Shown here: positions 51,508 through 60,775 of the stretch, piece by piece | Numbering within the stretch: position 1 is the stretch's first letter | How the letters are laid out: the number at the start of each line of letters is the position of its first letter | From: Bacteroidota bacterium | GTDB taxonomy: Bacteria; Bacteroidota; Bacteroidia; Flavobacteriales; Flavobacteriaceae | NCBI GenBank assembly: GCA_023386585.1 | Contig: JAEWJM010000026.1 | Span: 7,270 to 71,269, forward strand | Reading direction: 5' to 3' | Length of the DNA: 64,000 nt | Notes under the pieces: generated by a model | What the model was told of the DNA's origin: nothing | The model's input: only the letters and a program-made list of their open reading frames with translations | Databases searched by the model: none | Made by a program: the position numbers and the translations under genes

Positions 51508-53016
51508 ATGGACAATTGCCATTATATCAGCGCCGACGTGCTGACACTGGATACGCTTTCGCAGATTATCTCGCATCACAAGTCGCTCGCGCTTTCTGAA
51601 GAAGCGAAGATCAACATCCAGAAATGTCGCGATTACCTCGATAAGCGAATGGCGTCGCAAGATGATGCGATCTATGGGATAAATACGGGTTTCGGCTCGC
51701 TCTACAATATTAAGATTTCACCCGAAAATCTCACACGGCTGCAGGAAAATCTCGTCCGTTCTCACGCCTGCGGAACCGGAAGTAAAGTTCCTGAGGAAAT
51801 AGTCAAAATCATGCTGCTGCTGAAAATTCAATCGCTTAGTTACGGTTATTCTGGAGTTCAGCTCGCCACCGTAGAACGGCTGGTAGATTTTTACAACAAC
51901 AACGTTTTGCCGGTGATTTATACACAGGGTTCATTGGGCGCATCGGGAGATTTGGCGCCGCTTGCGCATTTATCGCTTCCGCTGATTGGTCAAGGTGAAG
52001 TCTCATACGACGGAAAAGTGATTCCTGCTAAAGAAGTGCTGGCAAAGTTTGATTGGAAACCGATAACGCTCGAATCGAAAGAAGGGCTTGCGCTGCTGAA
52101 CGGAACGCAATTCATGAGCGCATACGGAATCCATATTCTGCTTCGCACCTGCAAATATTCCTATCTTGCCGATCTCATCGCAAGCATTTCACTCGAAGCT
52201 TTTGATGGCCGAATTGAGCCGTTTAATGAACTTATCCACATGATCAGGCCGCATAAGGGTCAAATTATTACTGCAAGACGAGTAGCGGCATTTGTCGAAG
52301 GAAGTGAAATAATCTCCCAAAAAAAGAAGCATGTTCAGGATCCGTATTCATTTCGTTGCGTCCCGCAGGTTCACGGCGCATCGAAGGACGCGATAGATTA
52401 CGTGAAAAAAGTGTTCAAAACTGAAGTTAACTCCGTCACCGATAATCCGAACATTTTTATGGAAAGCGGCCAGATCATTTCCGGCGGGAATTTTCACGGA
52501 CAGCCATTGGCAATTGCGCTTGATTTTCTTGCGATTGCGCTGGCAGAACTGGGTAGCATTTCCGAACGTCGGACATACCAATTGATTTCCGGACTTCGCG
52601 GCTTGCCGGCTTTCTTGGTAAACGAGGCCGGACTCAACTCTGGTTTTATGATTCCACAATACACCGCCGCGAGCATTGCCAGCCAGAACAAACAACTGGC
52701 GACTCCGGCAAGCGTTGACAGCATTGTTTCAAGCAACGGCCAGGAAGATCATGTCAGCATGGGAGCGAACGCCGCAACGAAGGCGCTGCAGGTTATCGAC
52801 AACCTTGAGCGGATTCTCGCAATCGAGCTGATGAACGCATCCCAGGCGCTTGAGTTCCGCCGCCCGTTGAGATCAAGCGACTTTATTGAGACTTTCCTGG
52901 GCGCTTACCGCAATGAAGTTCCTTTCGTAAAAGATGACAGGATATTGCACTACGACATCGAAAATACGATCCAGTTCCTGCGCACTTTCCAGATTGAGGA
53001 CGAAGTGCTGAATTAG
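51508..53016 (+). CDS. hutH: Histidine ammonia-lyase
   Basis: A 502-residue MIO-dependent lyase. The Ala-Ser-Gly cofactor triad is in GASGDLAPLAHL; YGINTGFG, the substrate-binding VTDNPN and YQLISGLRGLP are also present. It deaminates histidine to urocanate. hutI and hutG are present 27-30 kb away, while hutU is not in the window. The length is a normal HAL length. The stop TAG overlaps the convergent alkB stop by 4 bp (TTAG). Confidence 0.94.
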   Translation: MDNCHYISADVLTLDTLSQIISHHKSLALSEEAKINIQKCRDYLDKRMASQDDAIYGINTGFGSLYNIKISPENLTRLQENLVRSHACGTGSKVPEEIVKIMLLLKIQSLSYGYSGVQLATVERLVDFYNNNVLPVIYTQGSLGASGDLAPLAHLSLPLIGQGEVSYDGKVIPAKEVLAKFDWKPITLESKEGLALLNGTQFMSAYGIHILLRTCKYSYLADLIASISLEAFDGRIEPFNELIHMIRPHKGQIITARRVAAFVEGSEIISQKKKHVQDPYSFRCVPQVHGASKDAIDYVKKVFKTEVNSVTDNPNIFMESGQIISGGNFHGQPLAIALDFLAIALAELGSISERRTYQLISGLRGLPAFLVNEAGLNSGFMIPQYTAASIASQNKQLATPASVDSIVSSNGQEDHVSMGANAATKALQVIDNLERILAIELMNASQALEFRRPLRSSDFIETFLGAYRNEVPFVKDDRILHYDIENTIQFLRTFQIEDEVLN

Positions 53017-53609
53017 ATCATTTTCCTGAACGTCAGATTGATTCGCGGCATCGTTACCCGCTTTGATTTGGGAAGTGAATGAAGCCAATATCTTTGGGTT
53101 TCGCCTTTCATCTCCAAAATCGAACCGTCTTGAAGAAATATTTCCACTTTTTCAGAAAGTGTGCGGTGTTTAAACACAAACCTTCTTTCAGCACCTAAAC
53201 TTATTGATGCGATCGAGGAATCGGGCACTATGCTTTTTTCATTGTCACTGTGCCATCCCATTCCTTCATTTCCATTATGGTAAAGATTGACCAAACAGGA
53301 ATTATAGATTGTTCCCGATATTTTTTCGGCAATGGATTTCAAAGCTGCGAGGTCCTTTGTCCACGGCAGCGCGAGTTTTATCGATCCCGAATAACGATAT
53401 TCGTAACTTTCATCGCCGTACCACGCGACAAGGCGTTTGCTGATGTGCCGCTTTCCAAAAATAATCGTTTCCTCCTGTTGCCAGTCCAGATTTGTTTTCA
53501 GCATTTCCAGATAGGCGGCCGCATTGGTCGGATCTATTACCCGCCCGAAATAACGAACGATTCCGTCAAACGGAAGCAGGTTTTGCATTGGGTTGTGGAC
53601 TGGTGACAT
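53013..53609 (-). CDS. alkB: Alpha-ketoglutarate-dependent dioxygenase AlkB-like
   Basis: A 198-residue Fe(II)/2-oxoglutarate dioxygenase. Metal ligands HxD in GMGWHSDNEKSI and the distal His in RYWLHSLPKS; the 2OG-binding RxxxxxR pattern appears as RINLTFR at the C-terminus (RVTMPRINLTFRKMI). Reverses N-alkyl DNA/RNA base damage. Two starts are possible, ATG 53609 and ATG 53588 (MQNLLPFDG); I keep the longer frame. Convergent with hutH. Confidence 0.9.
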   Translation of the reverse strand: MSPVHNPMQNLLPFDGIVRYFGRVIDPTNAAAYLEMLKTNLDWQQEETIIFGKRHISKRLVAWYGDESYEYRYSGSIKLALPWTKDLAALKSIAEKISGTIYNSCLVNLYHNGNEGMGWHSDNEKSIVPDSSIASISLGAERRFVFKHRTLSEKVEIFLQDGSILEMKGETQRYWLHSLPKSKRVTMPRINLTFRKMI

Positions 53610-53680
53610 TTGCTAATGTTACGCTAAAGCGGTTTATTCCGCCCGGCAAAATCGTTAACTTTAAAGTAAAACATAAAATC

Positions 53681-53950
53681 ATGGAAAACAACAGCAACGA
53701 GGGCATGGACAGAAGATCGAATCTTCGCGGCCAGCAATATGAAAACGACCAGCAAAATGCATCATCTAATGAGGATTCATTGGATGAAGCAAAAGCATCC
53801 GGTGACGACATCATCAGCGAAGGACTAGAAGGCAAGCACCATCAGCAGCATGGAAATCGCAAATACGAATCGTATACAAATCATTCCTCGGCCGACGACC
53901 AGCCGCAAAACACTACCGATACCAATCTCGGCCGTGAACACAACTTTTAA
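53681..53950 (+). CDS. Small hydrophilic hypothetical protein
   Basis: An 89-residue Asn/Asp/Glu/Ser-rich protein (MENNSNEGMDRRSNLRGQQ, then ADDQPQNTTDTNLGREHNF) starting at the ATG at 53681. It has no hydrophobic core, membrane segment or known motif and is likely disordered. A strong terminator follows at 53958. Low confidence that the product is stable, but the start and terminator are consistent with a real gene. Confidence 0.55.
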   Translation: MENNSNEGMDRRSNLRGQQYENDQQNASSNEDSLDEAKASGDDIISEGLEGKHHQQHGNRKYESYTNHSSADDQPQNTTDTNLGREHNF

Positions 53951-53957
53951 TATCCAA

Positions 53958-53992
53958 TAAAAAAACCCGGCATAAAAACCGGGTTTCTTTTT
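53958..53992. terminator. Bidirectional terminator between the small gene and clpC
   Basis: A7 run, AACCCGG-CATAAAAA-CCGGGTT hairpin, then a T-rich tract; shared by convergent genes. Confidence 0.85.
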
Positions 53993-54002
53993 GATTCCAT
54001 TC

Positions 54003-56549
54003 CTATTGTTTTGTGGGCTCTTCCGATTTTTGCACGGTAACAGTAAGTTCCTGTGCGGTGTCATCGGCCAGATCCATAAAGATCTCATCGCCTGCATGTA
54101 TTTTGGAAACGATGATTTCCTCTGCGAGCGCGTCTTCGACGTACTTCTGAATCGCCCTTTTGAGCGGCCTCGCGCCAAATTGCTTGTCAAAACCTTTCTC
54201 GGCAATAAACGCTTTTGCTTTATCGGACAGCTTCAGGTTGTAACCCAATTCTGCGATCCGCGCGTAAAGCTTCTTAAGTTCGATTTCGATGATCAAGTCG
54301 ATATGCTCTTTTTCAAGAGGATTAAATACGATCACGTCGTCGATCCTGTTCAGGAATTCAGGAGCAAACGTTTTCTTCAATGCATTTTCGATAATGCTTT
54401 TAGAATGTTCGTCAGCCTGTGAAACCCTTGCACTGGTACCGAATCCGACACCTTGTCCGAAATCTTTCAACTGGCGGGCGCCAACGTTAGACGTCATGAT
54501 GATGATCGTATTCTTGAAGTCGATTTTCCGTCCTAGGCTGTCGGTAAGATACCCGTCATCAAGCACCTGAAGCATCATGTTGAAGACGTCTGGGTGTGCT
54601 TTTTCGATCTCATCCAAAAGAACTACGCAGTACGGTTTGCGACGGACTTTTTCAGTCAATTGGCCACCTTCTTCATAGCCAACATATCCCGGAGGCGCAC
54701 CGACCAATCTCGAAATGGCAAATTTTTCCATGTATTCGCTCATGTCGATGCGGATCAGCGCATCTTCAGAATCGAAGAGCTCTTTCGCGAGGACTTTTGC
54801 AAGCTGTGTCTTACCAACACCGGTTTGTCCAAGGAAAATGAACGAGCCGATCGGGCGGTTCGGATCTTTTAATCCGGCACGGTTCCGTTGGATCGAACGT
54901 GCAATTTTAAGAACTGCTTCTTTTTGGCCGATTACCTTGTTTTCGATCAGCTCAGGCAGTTTTGCAAGTTTGTTGCTTTCTGTCTGCGCGATGCGGTTCA
55001 CCGGAATACCGGACATCATCGATACAACGTCGGCGACATTGTCTTCCGTTACCTGAATACGGTTGCTTTTTGATTCTTCTTCCCATTGTTCCTGGGCGAG
55101 CGCAAGGTCTTTTTCAAGACGTTTCTCATCATCGCGAAGTTTCGCTGCCTCTTCGTATTTCTGTTTTTTAACGACAGTATTTTTCAGTTCGCGGACTTCA
55201 TCAAGTTGGCGTTCAAGGTCGAGTATCTGTTTCGGAACATCTATGTTAGTAATGTGAACGCGCGAACCTGCTTCATCAAGTGCGTCAATCGCTTTGTCCG
55301 GTAGAAAACGGTCGCTCATGTATCTGTTTGTGAGCTTCACGCAAGCCTCAATCGCCTCGGGTGTATACGTTACGTTGTGGTGATCTTCGTATTTGTTTTT
55401 GATGTTGTTCAGGATGGTGATCGTTTCTTCGACGGATGTCGGTTCAACAATAACCTTCTGGAACCTGCGCTCAAGTGCACCATCTTTTTCGATGTATTGC
55501 CTGTATTCGTCAAGCGTAGTTGCACCGATACATTGGATTTCGCCGCGGGCAAGCGCCGGTTTGAACATGTTTGAAGCATCAAGTGATCCCGTAGCGCCAC
55601 CTGCGCCTACAATGGTGTGGATCTCGTCGATAAATAGAATAATGTCGTCATTCTTTTCAAGTTCGTTCATGACGGCCTTCATCCGTTCTTCGAATTGTCC
55701 ACGGTATTTTGTACCGGCAACAAGGCTCGCAAGGTCAAGGGTTACAACGCGCTTGTTGAAAAGTATGCGGGATACTTTCTTCTGGATGATGCGTAAAGCA
55801 AGTCCTTCAGCAATTGCCGATTTACCAACGCCCGGTTCACCGATAAGCAGCGGATTGTTCTTTTTGCGACGGCTTAGGATCTGCGAAACGCGTTCGATTT
55901 CCTTTTCACGCCCAACCACCGGATCGAGCTTTCCGTCTTCGGCCATTTCCGTGAGGTCGCGACCGAAGTTGTCAAGTACGGGAGTCTTGGATTTCTTATT
56001 GGACTTATTGGCAGGATTATTAAAACTGCTCTCCTTTAAACTGTCATCTTGTCCGGAGTCGTCATTGAATGACTCGTTGCGCGGAAGGTTTTCCAAAAAT
56101 TCTTCTTCTTGATTCATATTTAGATATTGTTCTTTAGCCGTATCGTAATCTATTTTCAGCTTATTCAACAGCTTGGTTGTGGGATCATTTTCATTTCGCA
56201 GGATACAAAGCAGCAGGTGCGCGGTGCTGATTGAATTGCTCTGGAATACCTTGGCTTCAAGAAAAGTTGTTTTCAACGCTCTTTCTGCCTGGCGCGTGAG
56301 ATGCAGGTTTTTCTTCTCGTTGCTTATTTCGTGGTTGGGATTGGCGGGGCTCAGTATTTCAACTTTTCTGCGCAGGTGGTCCAGATCGACCGAAAGATTG
56401 TTCAATATATTGATGGCCTTGCCGTTTCCGTCCCTTAAAATCCCAAGCATTAAATGCTCGGTGCCGATGAAATCGTGCCCCAGCCGCAACGCCTCTTCTT
56501 TACTGTAGGTGATGACGTCTTTAACTCTTGGGGAAAAATTATCGTCCAT
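54003..56549 (-). CDS. clpC: ATP-dependent Clp protease ATP-binding subunit ClpC
   Basis: An 848-residue AAA+ unfoldase started at the ATG at 56549 (MDDNFSPRVKDVI). Clp N domain about 1-150, D1 with Walker A GEPGVGKSA and Walker B ILFIDEIHT, a UVR-containing middle region (RELKNTVVKKQKYEEAAKLR), D2 with Walker A GQTGVGKTQL and DEIEKAHPDVF. ClpP-binding loop region follows D2. It feeds substrates to ClpP. An in-frame upstream start at 56639 falls in the promoter region and is rejected. Divergent from gyrA. Confidence 0.93.
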   Translation of the reverse strand: MDDNFSPRVKDVITYSKEEALRLGHDFIGTEHLMLGILRDGNGKAINILNNLSVDLDHLRRKVEILSPANPNHEISNEKKNLHLTRQAERALKTTFLEAKVFQSNSISTAHLLLCILRNENDPTTKLLNKLKIDYDTAKEQYLNMNQEEEFLENLPRNESFNDDSGQDDSLKESSFNNPANKSNKKSKTPVLDNFGRDLTEMAEDGKLDPVVGREKEIERVSQILSRRKKNNPLLIGEPGVGKSAIAEGLALRIIQKKVSRILFNKRVVTLDLASLVAGTKYRGQFEERMKAVMNELEKNDDIILFIDEIHTIVGAGGATGSLDASNMFKPALARGEIQCIGATTLDEYRQYIEKDGALERRFQKVIVEPTSVEETITILNNIKNKYEDHHNVTYTPEAIEACVKLTNRYMSDRFLPDKAIDALDEAGSRVHITNIDVPKQILDLERQLDEVRELKNTVVKKQKYEEAAKLRDDEKRLEKDLALAQEQWEEESKSNRIQVTEDNVADVVSMMSGIPVNRIAQTESNKLAKLPELIENKVIGQKEAVLKIARSIQRNRAGLKDPNRPIGSFIFLGQTGVGKTQLAKVLAKELFDSEDALIRIDMSEYMEKFAISRLVGAPPGYVGYEEGGQLTEKVRRKPYCVVLLDEIEKAHPDVFNMMLQVLDDGYLTDSLGRKIDFKNTIIIMTSNVGARQLKDFGQGVGFGTSARVSQADEHSKSIIENALKKTFAPEFLNRIDDVIVFNPLEKEHIDLIIEIELKKLYARIAELGYNLKLSDKAKAFIAEKGFDKQFGARPLKRAIQKYVEDALAEEIIVSKIHAGDEIFMDLADDTAQELTVTVQKSEEPTKQ

Positions 56550-56582
56550 AATTAGTAGGATTGTTTTTGTTTTTGAAAATTC

Positions 56583-56616
56583 CCGCGCCGTTTGGCAAAA
56601 ACCATACCCGGCGCGG
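56583..56616 (-). promoter_or_regulatory. Perfect 8-bp inverted repeat in the clpC leader
   Basis: Arms CCGCGCCG (56583-56590) and CGGCGCGG (56609-56616) separated by 18 nt; GC-rich within an AT-rich leader, 34 bp upstream of the clpC start. Possibly a hairpin in the mRNA leader or a protein-binding site. Confidence 0.5.
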
Positions 56617-56622
56617 ACTTCC

Positions 56623-56638
56623 TGACAGCTAATTGACA
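56623..56638 (-). promoter_or_regulatory. Direct TGTCA repeat upstream of clpC
   Basis: On the minus strand TGTCA-N6-TGTCA, one helical turn apart (centre spacing 11 bp), directly upstream of the inverted repeat. A candidate stress-regulator or promoter site, unproven. Confidence 0.35.
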
Positions 56639-56814
56639 AAAAAAACTTTGAAAACAGAAAGCCTTTAGCAATAATTTATCAACTGATAATCGATAAAAAT
56701 TTGTTAATAAAAAGCTGGATTTTATGATGCCGCATGTACCGGAAAATCCTTTGAAAACCCTTATATTAGCGGGGATTTTTTTTAATAGTATAATTTAAAA
56801 ATTGGTGAGCAGTT

Positions 56815-59379
56815 ATGGCTGACGGAGAAAGGTTAATCCCGATTAATATCGAGGATGAAATGAAATCGGCCTACATCGATTATTCGATGTCGGTTATTGT
56901 ATCACGCGCGCTTCCAGATGTCAGGGACGGTTTGAAACCGGTACACAGGCGGGTGCTTTACGGAATGTATGAATTGGGCGTGTTATCCAACAGGGCGCAT
57001 AAAAAATCAGCAAGGATCGTCGGGGAAGTCCTCGGTAAATACCACCCGCACGGTGATACGTCGGTATATGACGCGATGGTTCGTATGGCGCAGGAGTGGA
57101 GCTTGCGATACCTGTTGGTCGACGGTCAGGGTAACTTTGGCTCGATTGACGGCGACAGTCCGGCTGCAATGCGTTATACCGAAGCACGGATGCGAAGGAT
57201 TTCTGAAGAGATCATGGCCGATATCGACAAGGAAACGGTCGATTTCCAATTGAACTTTGACGATACTTTATACGAGCCGAAAGTAATGCCAACCAAGGTT
57301 CCGAACCTGCTGATCAACGGCGCTTCCGGAATTGCCGTCGGTATGGCAACCAACATGCCGCCGCACAACCTTACGGAAGTCATCGACGGTACGCTTGCCT
57401 ACATTGATAACAACGACATCGAGATTGATGAACTCATCACTCATATTAAAGCCCCGGATTTTCCAACAGGTGGCGTAATTTACGGCTACGACGGCGTTCG
57501 CGAGGCCTTCAAGACCGGCCGCGGAAGAATTGTGATCCGCGCGAAGGTAAACTTTGAGGAAGTCGACGGCCGGGAAGCAATTATCGTTACAGAAATCCCG
57601 TACCAAGTCAATAAGGCCGAAATGATCAGAAAAACAGCTGATCTGGTAAACGAAAAGAAAATTGACGGAATCGCAAATATTCGTGACGAGTCGGACCGCT
57701 CCGGAATGCGTATCGTTTATATACTTAAACGCGATGCCGTTCCAAATGTGGTGCTGAACACACTTTACAAATTTACCCAACTACAATCATCGTTCAGTGT
57801 AAATAACATTGCACTTGTCAACGGTCGTCCGCAGATGCTCAACCTGAAGGACATGATCCACTATTTTGTTGAGCACAGGCACGATGTGGTTGTCCGCCGT
57901 ACGCGCTTCGAACTTCGTAAAGCGGAAGAACGGGCGCATATCCTCGAAGGATTAATCATTGCTTCCGACAATATTGACGAAGTGATCCGTATCATCCGTG
58001 GCTCAAAGGACGGCGACGACGCAAGAGGAAAACTCATCGAACGTTTTACGTTAAGTGAAATTCAGGCGCGCGCGATCGTTGAAATGAGATTGCGTCAACT
58101 CACCGGACTGGAACAGGACAAGCTTCGTGCAGAGTACGAAGAAATAATGAAGCTCATCCAACGATTGAAAGCGCTTCTCGAAAGTAAGGAGCTAAGGATG
58201 GAACTCATTAAAGAAGAGCTAACCGAAATCAGGGAAAAATATGGGGATGCGCGACGGTCTCTTATTGAATATGCCGGCGGAGATGTTAGCATTGAAGATT
58301 TGATCGCCGATGAAAGCGTTGTCATTACCATTTCCCACGCCGGATATATCAAACGTACACCGTTAACTGAATACAAGACCCAAAACCGCGGTGGCGTAGG
58401 GCAGAAGGGAGTCGCAACGCGTGACCAGGATTTCCTTGAACACCTGTTCGTGGCAACCAACCACCAATATATGATGTTCTTTACCCGAAAAGGAAAATGC
58501 TTCTGGATGCGGGTTTATGAAGTTCCGGAAGGCTCAAAAACCAGCAAGGGAAGAGCTATCCAGAACCTGATCAATATTGAAAGCGATGACAAAGTGCAGG
58601 CATTTATCTGTACGCAGGACCTGAAAGACCAAACCTATATCAATAGCCATTATGTAATCATGGCGACCAAGCAGGGGCAGGTTAAGAAGACGTTGCTTGA
58701 GCAATATTCACGTCCGCGCCAGAATGGTATCAATGCGATTACAATTCGCGAAGACGACGAACTCATCGAAGCAAAGCTTACTACGGGCGAAAGCCAGGTG
58801 CTGATTGCAGTTAAATCTGGAAAATTGGTCCGATTTGAAGAAGGCAAAACAAGGCCAATGGGACGGAGCGCTTCGGGTGTACGCGGAATTACCCTTGCAA
58901 ACGACCAGGATGAAGTCATCGGAATGGTTTCGGTAAATGATATGGCAAGCGAGATTCTCGTAGTGTCGGAACGCGGTTACGGAAAACGGTCTTCACTGGA
59001 AGACTACCGAATCACTAATCGCGGTGGGAAAGGTGTAAAAACCCTTAACATCACTGAGAAAACCGGCAGCCTGATCTCGATCAATAGCGTTACCGATGCA
59101 GACGATTTGATGATTATCAACAAGTCGGGGTTGACCATAAGGATGCAGGTTTCAGATCTGCGCGTTATGGGACGTGCCACTCAGGGAGTGCGGCTGATCA
59201 ATATCAAGGAAAACGATTCAATCGCTGCAGTTACCAAGGTTATCCGCGAAGAAGAAGTGATCGTTGAAACCGAAGAAGGCGAAACTGTATTGAATGTCGA
59301 AGCGATTTCAAATCCGGAAATTTCGGATGACCTCGCTGAACGTACCGATGAAGCGGATTCGCAAGAAAATGAAGTATAA
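56815..59379 (+). CDS. gyrA: DNA gyrase subunit A
   Basis: An 854-residue type II topoisomerase subunit. The catalytic Tyr121 lies in AAMRYTEARM; the QRDR region reads KYHPHGDTSVYDAMV, with Thr at the position of E. coli Ser83 and Asp retained at 87. C-terminal beta-pinwheel blades carry gyrase-box-like repeats (QNRGGVGQKGV). Acts with GyrB (not in the window) to introduce negative supercoils. Start ATG 56815 gives MADGERLIPI. The TPR gene follows by 11 bp. Confidence 0.97.
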   Translation: MADGERLIPINIEDEMKSAYIDYSMSVIVSRALPDVRDGLKPVHRRVLYGMYELGVLSNRAHKKSARIVGEVLGKYHPHGDTSVYDAMVRMAQEWSLRYLLVDGQGNFGSIDGDSPAAMRYTEARMRRISEEIMADIDKETVDFQLNFDDTLYEPKVMPTKVPNLLINGASGIAVGMATNMPPHNLTEVIDGTLAYIDNNDIEIDELITHIKAPDFPTGGVIYGYDGVREAFKTGRGRIVIRAKVNFEEVDGREAIIVTEIPYQVNKAEMIRKTADLVNEKKIDGIANIRDESDRSGMRIVYILKRDAVPNVVLNTLYKFTQLQSSFSVNNIALVNGRPQMLNLKDMIHYFVEHRHDVVVRRTRFELRKAEERAHILEGLIIASDNIDEVIRIIRGSKDGDDARGKLIERFTLSEIQARAIVEMRLRQLTGLEQDKLRAEYEEIMKLIQRLKALLESKELRMELIKEELTEIREKYGDARRSLIEYAGGDVSIEDLIADESVVITISHAGYIKRTPLTEYKTQNRGGVGQKGVATRDQDFLEHLFVATNHQYMMFFTRKGKCFWMRVYEVPEGSKTSKGRAIQNLINIESDDKVQAFICTQDLKDQTYINSHYVIMATKQGQVKKTLLEQYSRPRQNGINAITIREDDELIEAKLTTGESQVLIAVKSGKLVRFEEGKTRPMGRSASGVRGITLANDQDEVIGMVSVNDMASEILVVSERGYGKRSSLEDYRITNRGGKGVKTLNITEKTGSLISINSVTDADDLMIINKSGLTIRMQVSDLRVMGRATQGVRLINIKENDSIAAVTKVIREEEVIVETEEGETVLNVEAISNPEISDDLAERTDEADSQENEV

Positions 59380-59390
59380 AAATTAATGTA

Positions 59391-60725
59391 ATGATGAAAA
59401 ATAAATTAATTGTTGTCGTTTCAGCACTGCTGATTTCCTGCGGCGTCGTTGCGCAAAAGGAGGAAATGAAAACGCTTAAGCGGATTTACGACAAAGAATC
59501 TTTAACAGAAAAGGACGTGGCCGACTACAAAGCGGCTGTCGCCAAGCTTGAGCCTTATATTGCCTCCGCAAATGAAGGTGATAAGGTTTACATGAACTAT
59601 ATGCGGGTACAGGTTCCAACGTTGGAATTTAATGCTGTAATGGAAAAGCCCGAGAACCGCGCGAACATGCAGATGTACGCAATGAAGACCTTTACTCTTG
59701 CGAACCTTTCCATGATGGCAGAAGCTTACAATGCTGTTTTGGAGTACGAAAAGAAAACCGGAAAAAAAGTCTATACCAAAGACATCGAAGAAGAGCGCAC
59801 CACGCTAATGCCAATGCTTCAGCAGTACGCGACGGTGTTGGGCAACCAGAAGAACTACAAGGACGGAGCAAAAGTTTTGTACACCATGTACCAATTTGAT
59901 CCATCGCGCCAGGACATGCTTTACAACGCAGCCAATTTTGCGGTTGCCGCCGAAGATTATGACAATGCATTAATGTATTACAATGATCTCAAAAAGGTGA
60001 ATTATTCAGGTGAAGGTACTGCATATATCGCCAAGAACCTGGCCTCTGGAAACGACGATAGCTTTGCGACCAAGGAAGAACGCGACAAAATGATCACAAT
60101 CAAAACGCACATTAGTCCGCGCGAAGAGAAAATGCCCTCAAAGCGTGGTGAAATCTACAAAAACATTGCGCTGATTCTGGTCCAAAAAGGGAAAGTCGAC
60201 GAGGCAAAAGCAGCAATCGCTGAAGCAAAGCGGGAGAATCCGAACGACACTTCACTGCTAATGACTGAGGCAGATCTATATCTTTCACTAAAAGATACTG
60301 AAACCTACAAGAAGTTGATTTCACAAGTACTCGAAAAGAACCCGAACGATGCCGATCTGGTTTACAATCTTGGCGTCATCAACATGCAGTCGAATAACTT
60401 CGCAGAAGCGGAAACATATTTCAACAGGGCGCTGCAGATCAATCCGAATTACACCAATGCCTACATCAACATTTCAGCGCTGAAATTGAAAGCCGATCAA
60501 AAGTTGGTAGATGAAATGAACAGCCTGGGAACGTCGGAAAAAGACAACAAGCGTTATGAGGTGCTCAAAAAACAAAGGGAAGCACTTTTCAGGGGCGCGC
60601 TCGATCCACTTGAGAAAGCGTATGCACTTGATCCGTCAAATGATCTGGTCACCGACAATCTTTTGAGCGTGTATAACTTTCTTGGTATGAAAGAAAAATA
60701 TGCTGCATTGAAAGCTAAAAAGTAA
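59391..60725 (+). CDS. Periplasmic tetratricopeptide repeat protein
   Basis: A 444-residue exported protein. The signal peptide is residues 1-22 (VVSALLISCGVVAQ; contains an LISC lipobox-like run, so lipidation is possible). TPR-type helices span the body: YDNALMYYNDLKKVNYSG, KVDEAKAAIAEAKRENPND, and LVYNLGVINMQSNNFAEAE with PNYTNAYINI near the C-terminus. No catalytic motif. An internal second ATG at 59394 is equally plausible. It follows gyrA by 11 bp, a co-transcription, and ends in a shared terminator. Confidence 0.85.
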   Translation: MMKNKLIVVVSALLISCGVVAQKEEMKTLKRIYDKESLTEKDVADYKAAVAKLEPYIASANEGDKVYMNYMRVQVPTLEFNAVMEKPENRANMQMYAMKTFTLANLSMMAEAYNAVLEYEKKTGKKVYTKDIEEERTTLMPMLQQYATVLGNQKNYKDGAKVLYTMYQFDPSRQDMLYNAANFAVAAEDYDNALMYYNDLKKVNYSGEGTAYIAKNLASGNDDSFATKEERDKMITIKTHISPREEKMPSKRGEIYKNIALILVQKGKVDEAKAAIAEAKRENPNDTSLLMTEADLYLSLKDTETYKKLISQVLEKNPNDADLVYNLGVINMQSNNFAEAETYFNRALQINPNYTNAYINISALKLKADQKLVDEMNSLGTSEKDNKRYEVLKKQREALFRGALDPLEKAYALDPSNDLVTDNLLSVYNFLGMKEKYAALKAKK

Positions 60726-60740
60726 GCATCGGAGTAAAAT

Positions 60741-60775
60741 GAAAAAGCCCCGCATCAAACGGGGCTTTTTTTTTA
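60741..60775. terminator. Bidirectional terminator after the TPR gene
   Basis: AAAAAGCCCCG-CATCAAA-CGGGGCTTTTTTTTT. The downstream T run includes the stop codon of the convergent NlpC/P60 gene. Confidence 0.88.

Noticed and set aside
55393..56112. 239-aa plus-strand frame opposite clpC
   Set aside because: Ser-rich antisense reading of the AAA+ gene; no independent evidence.
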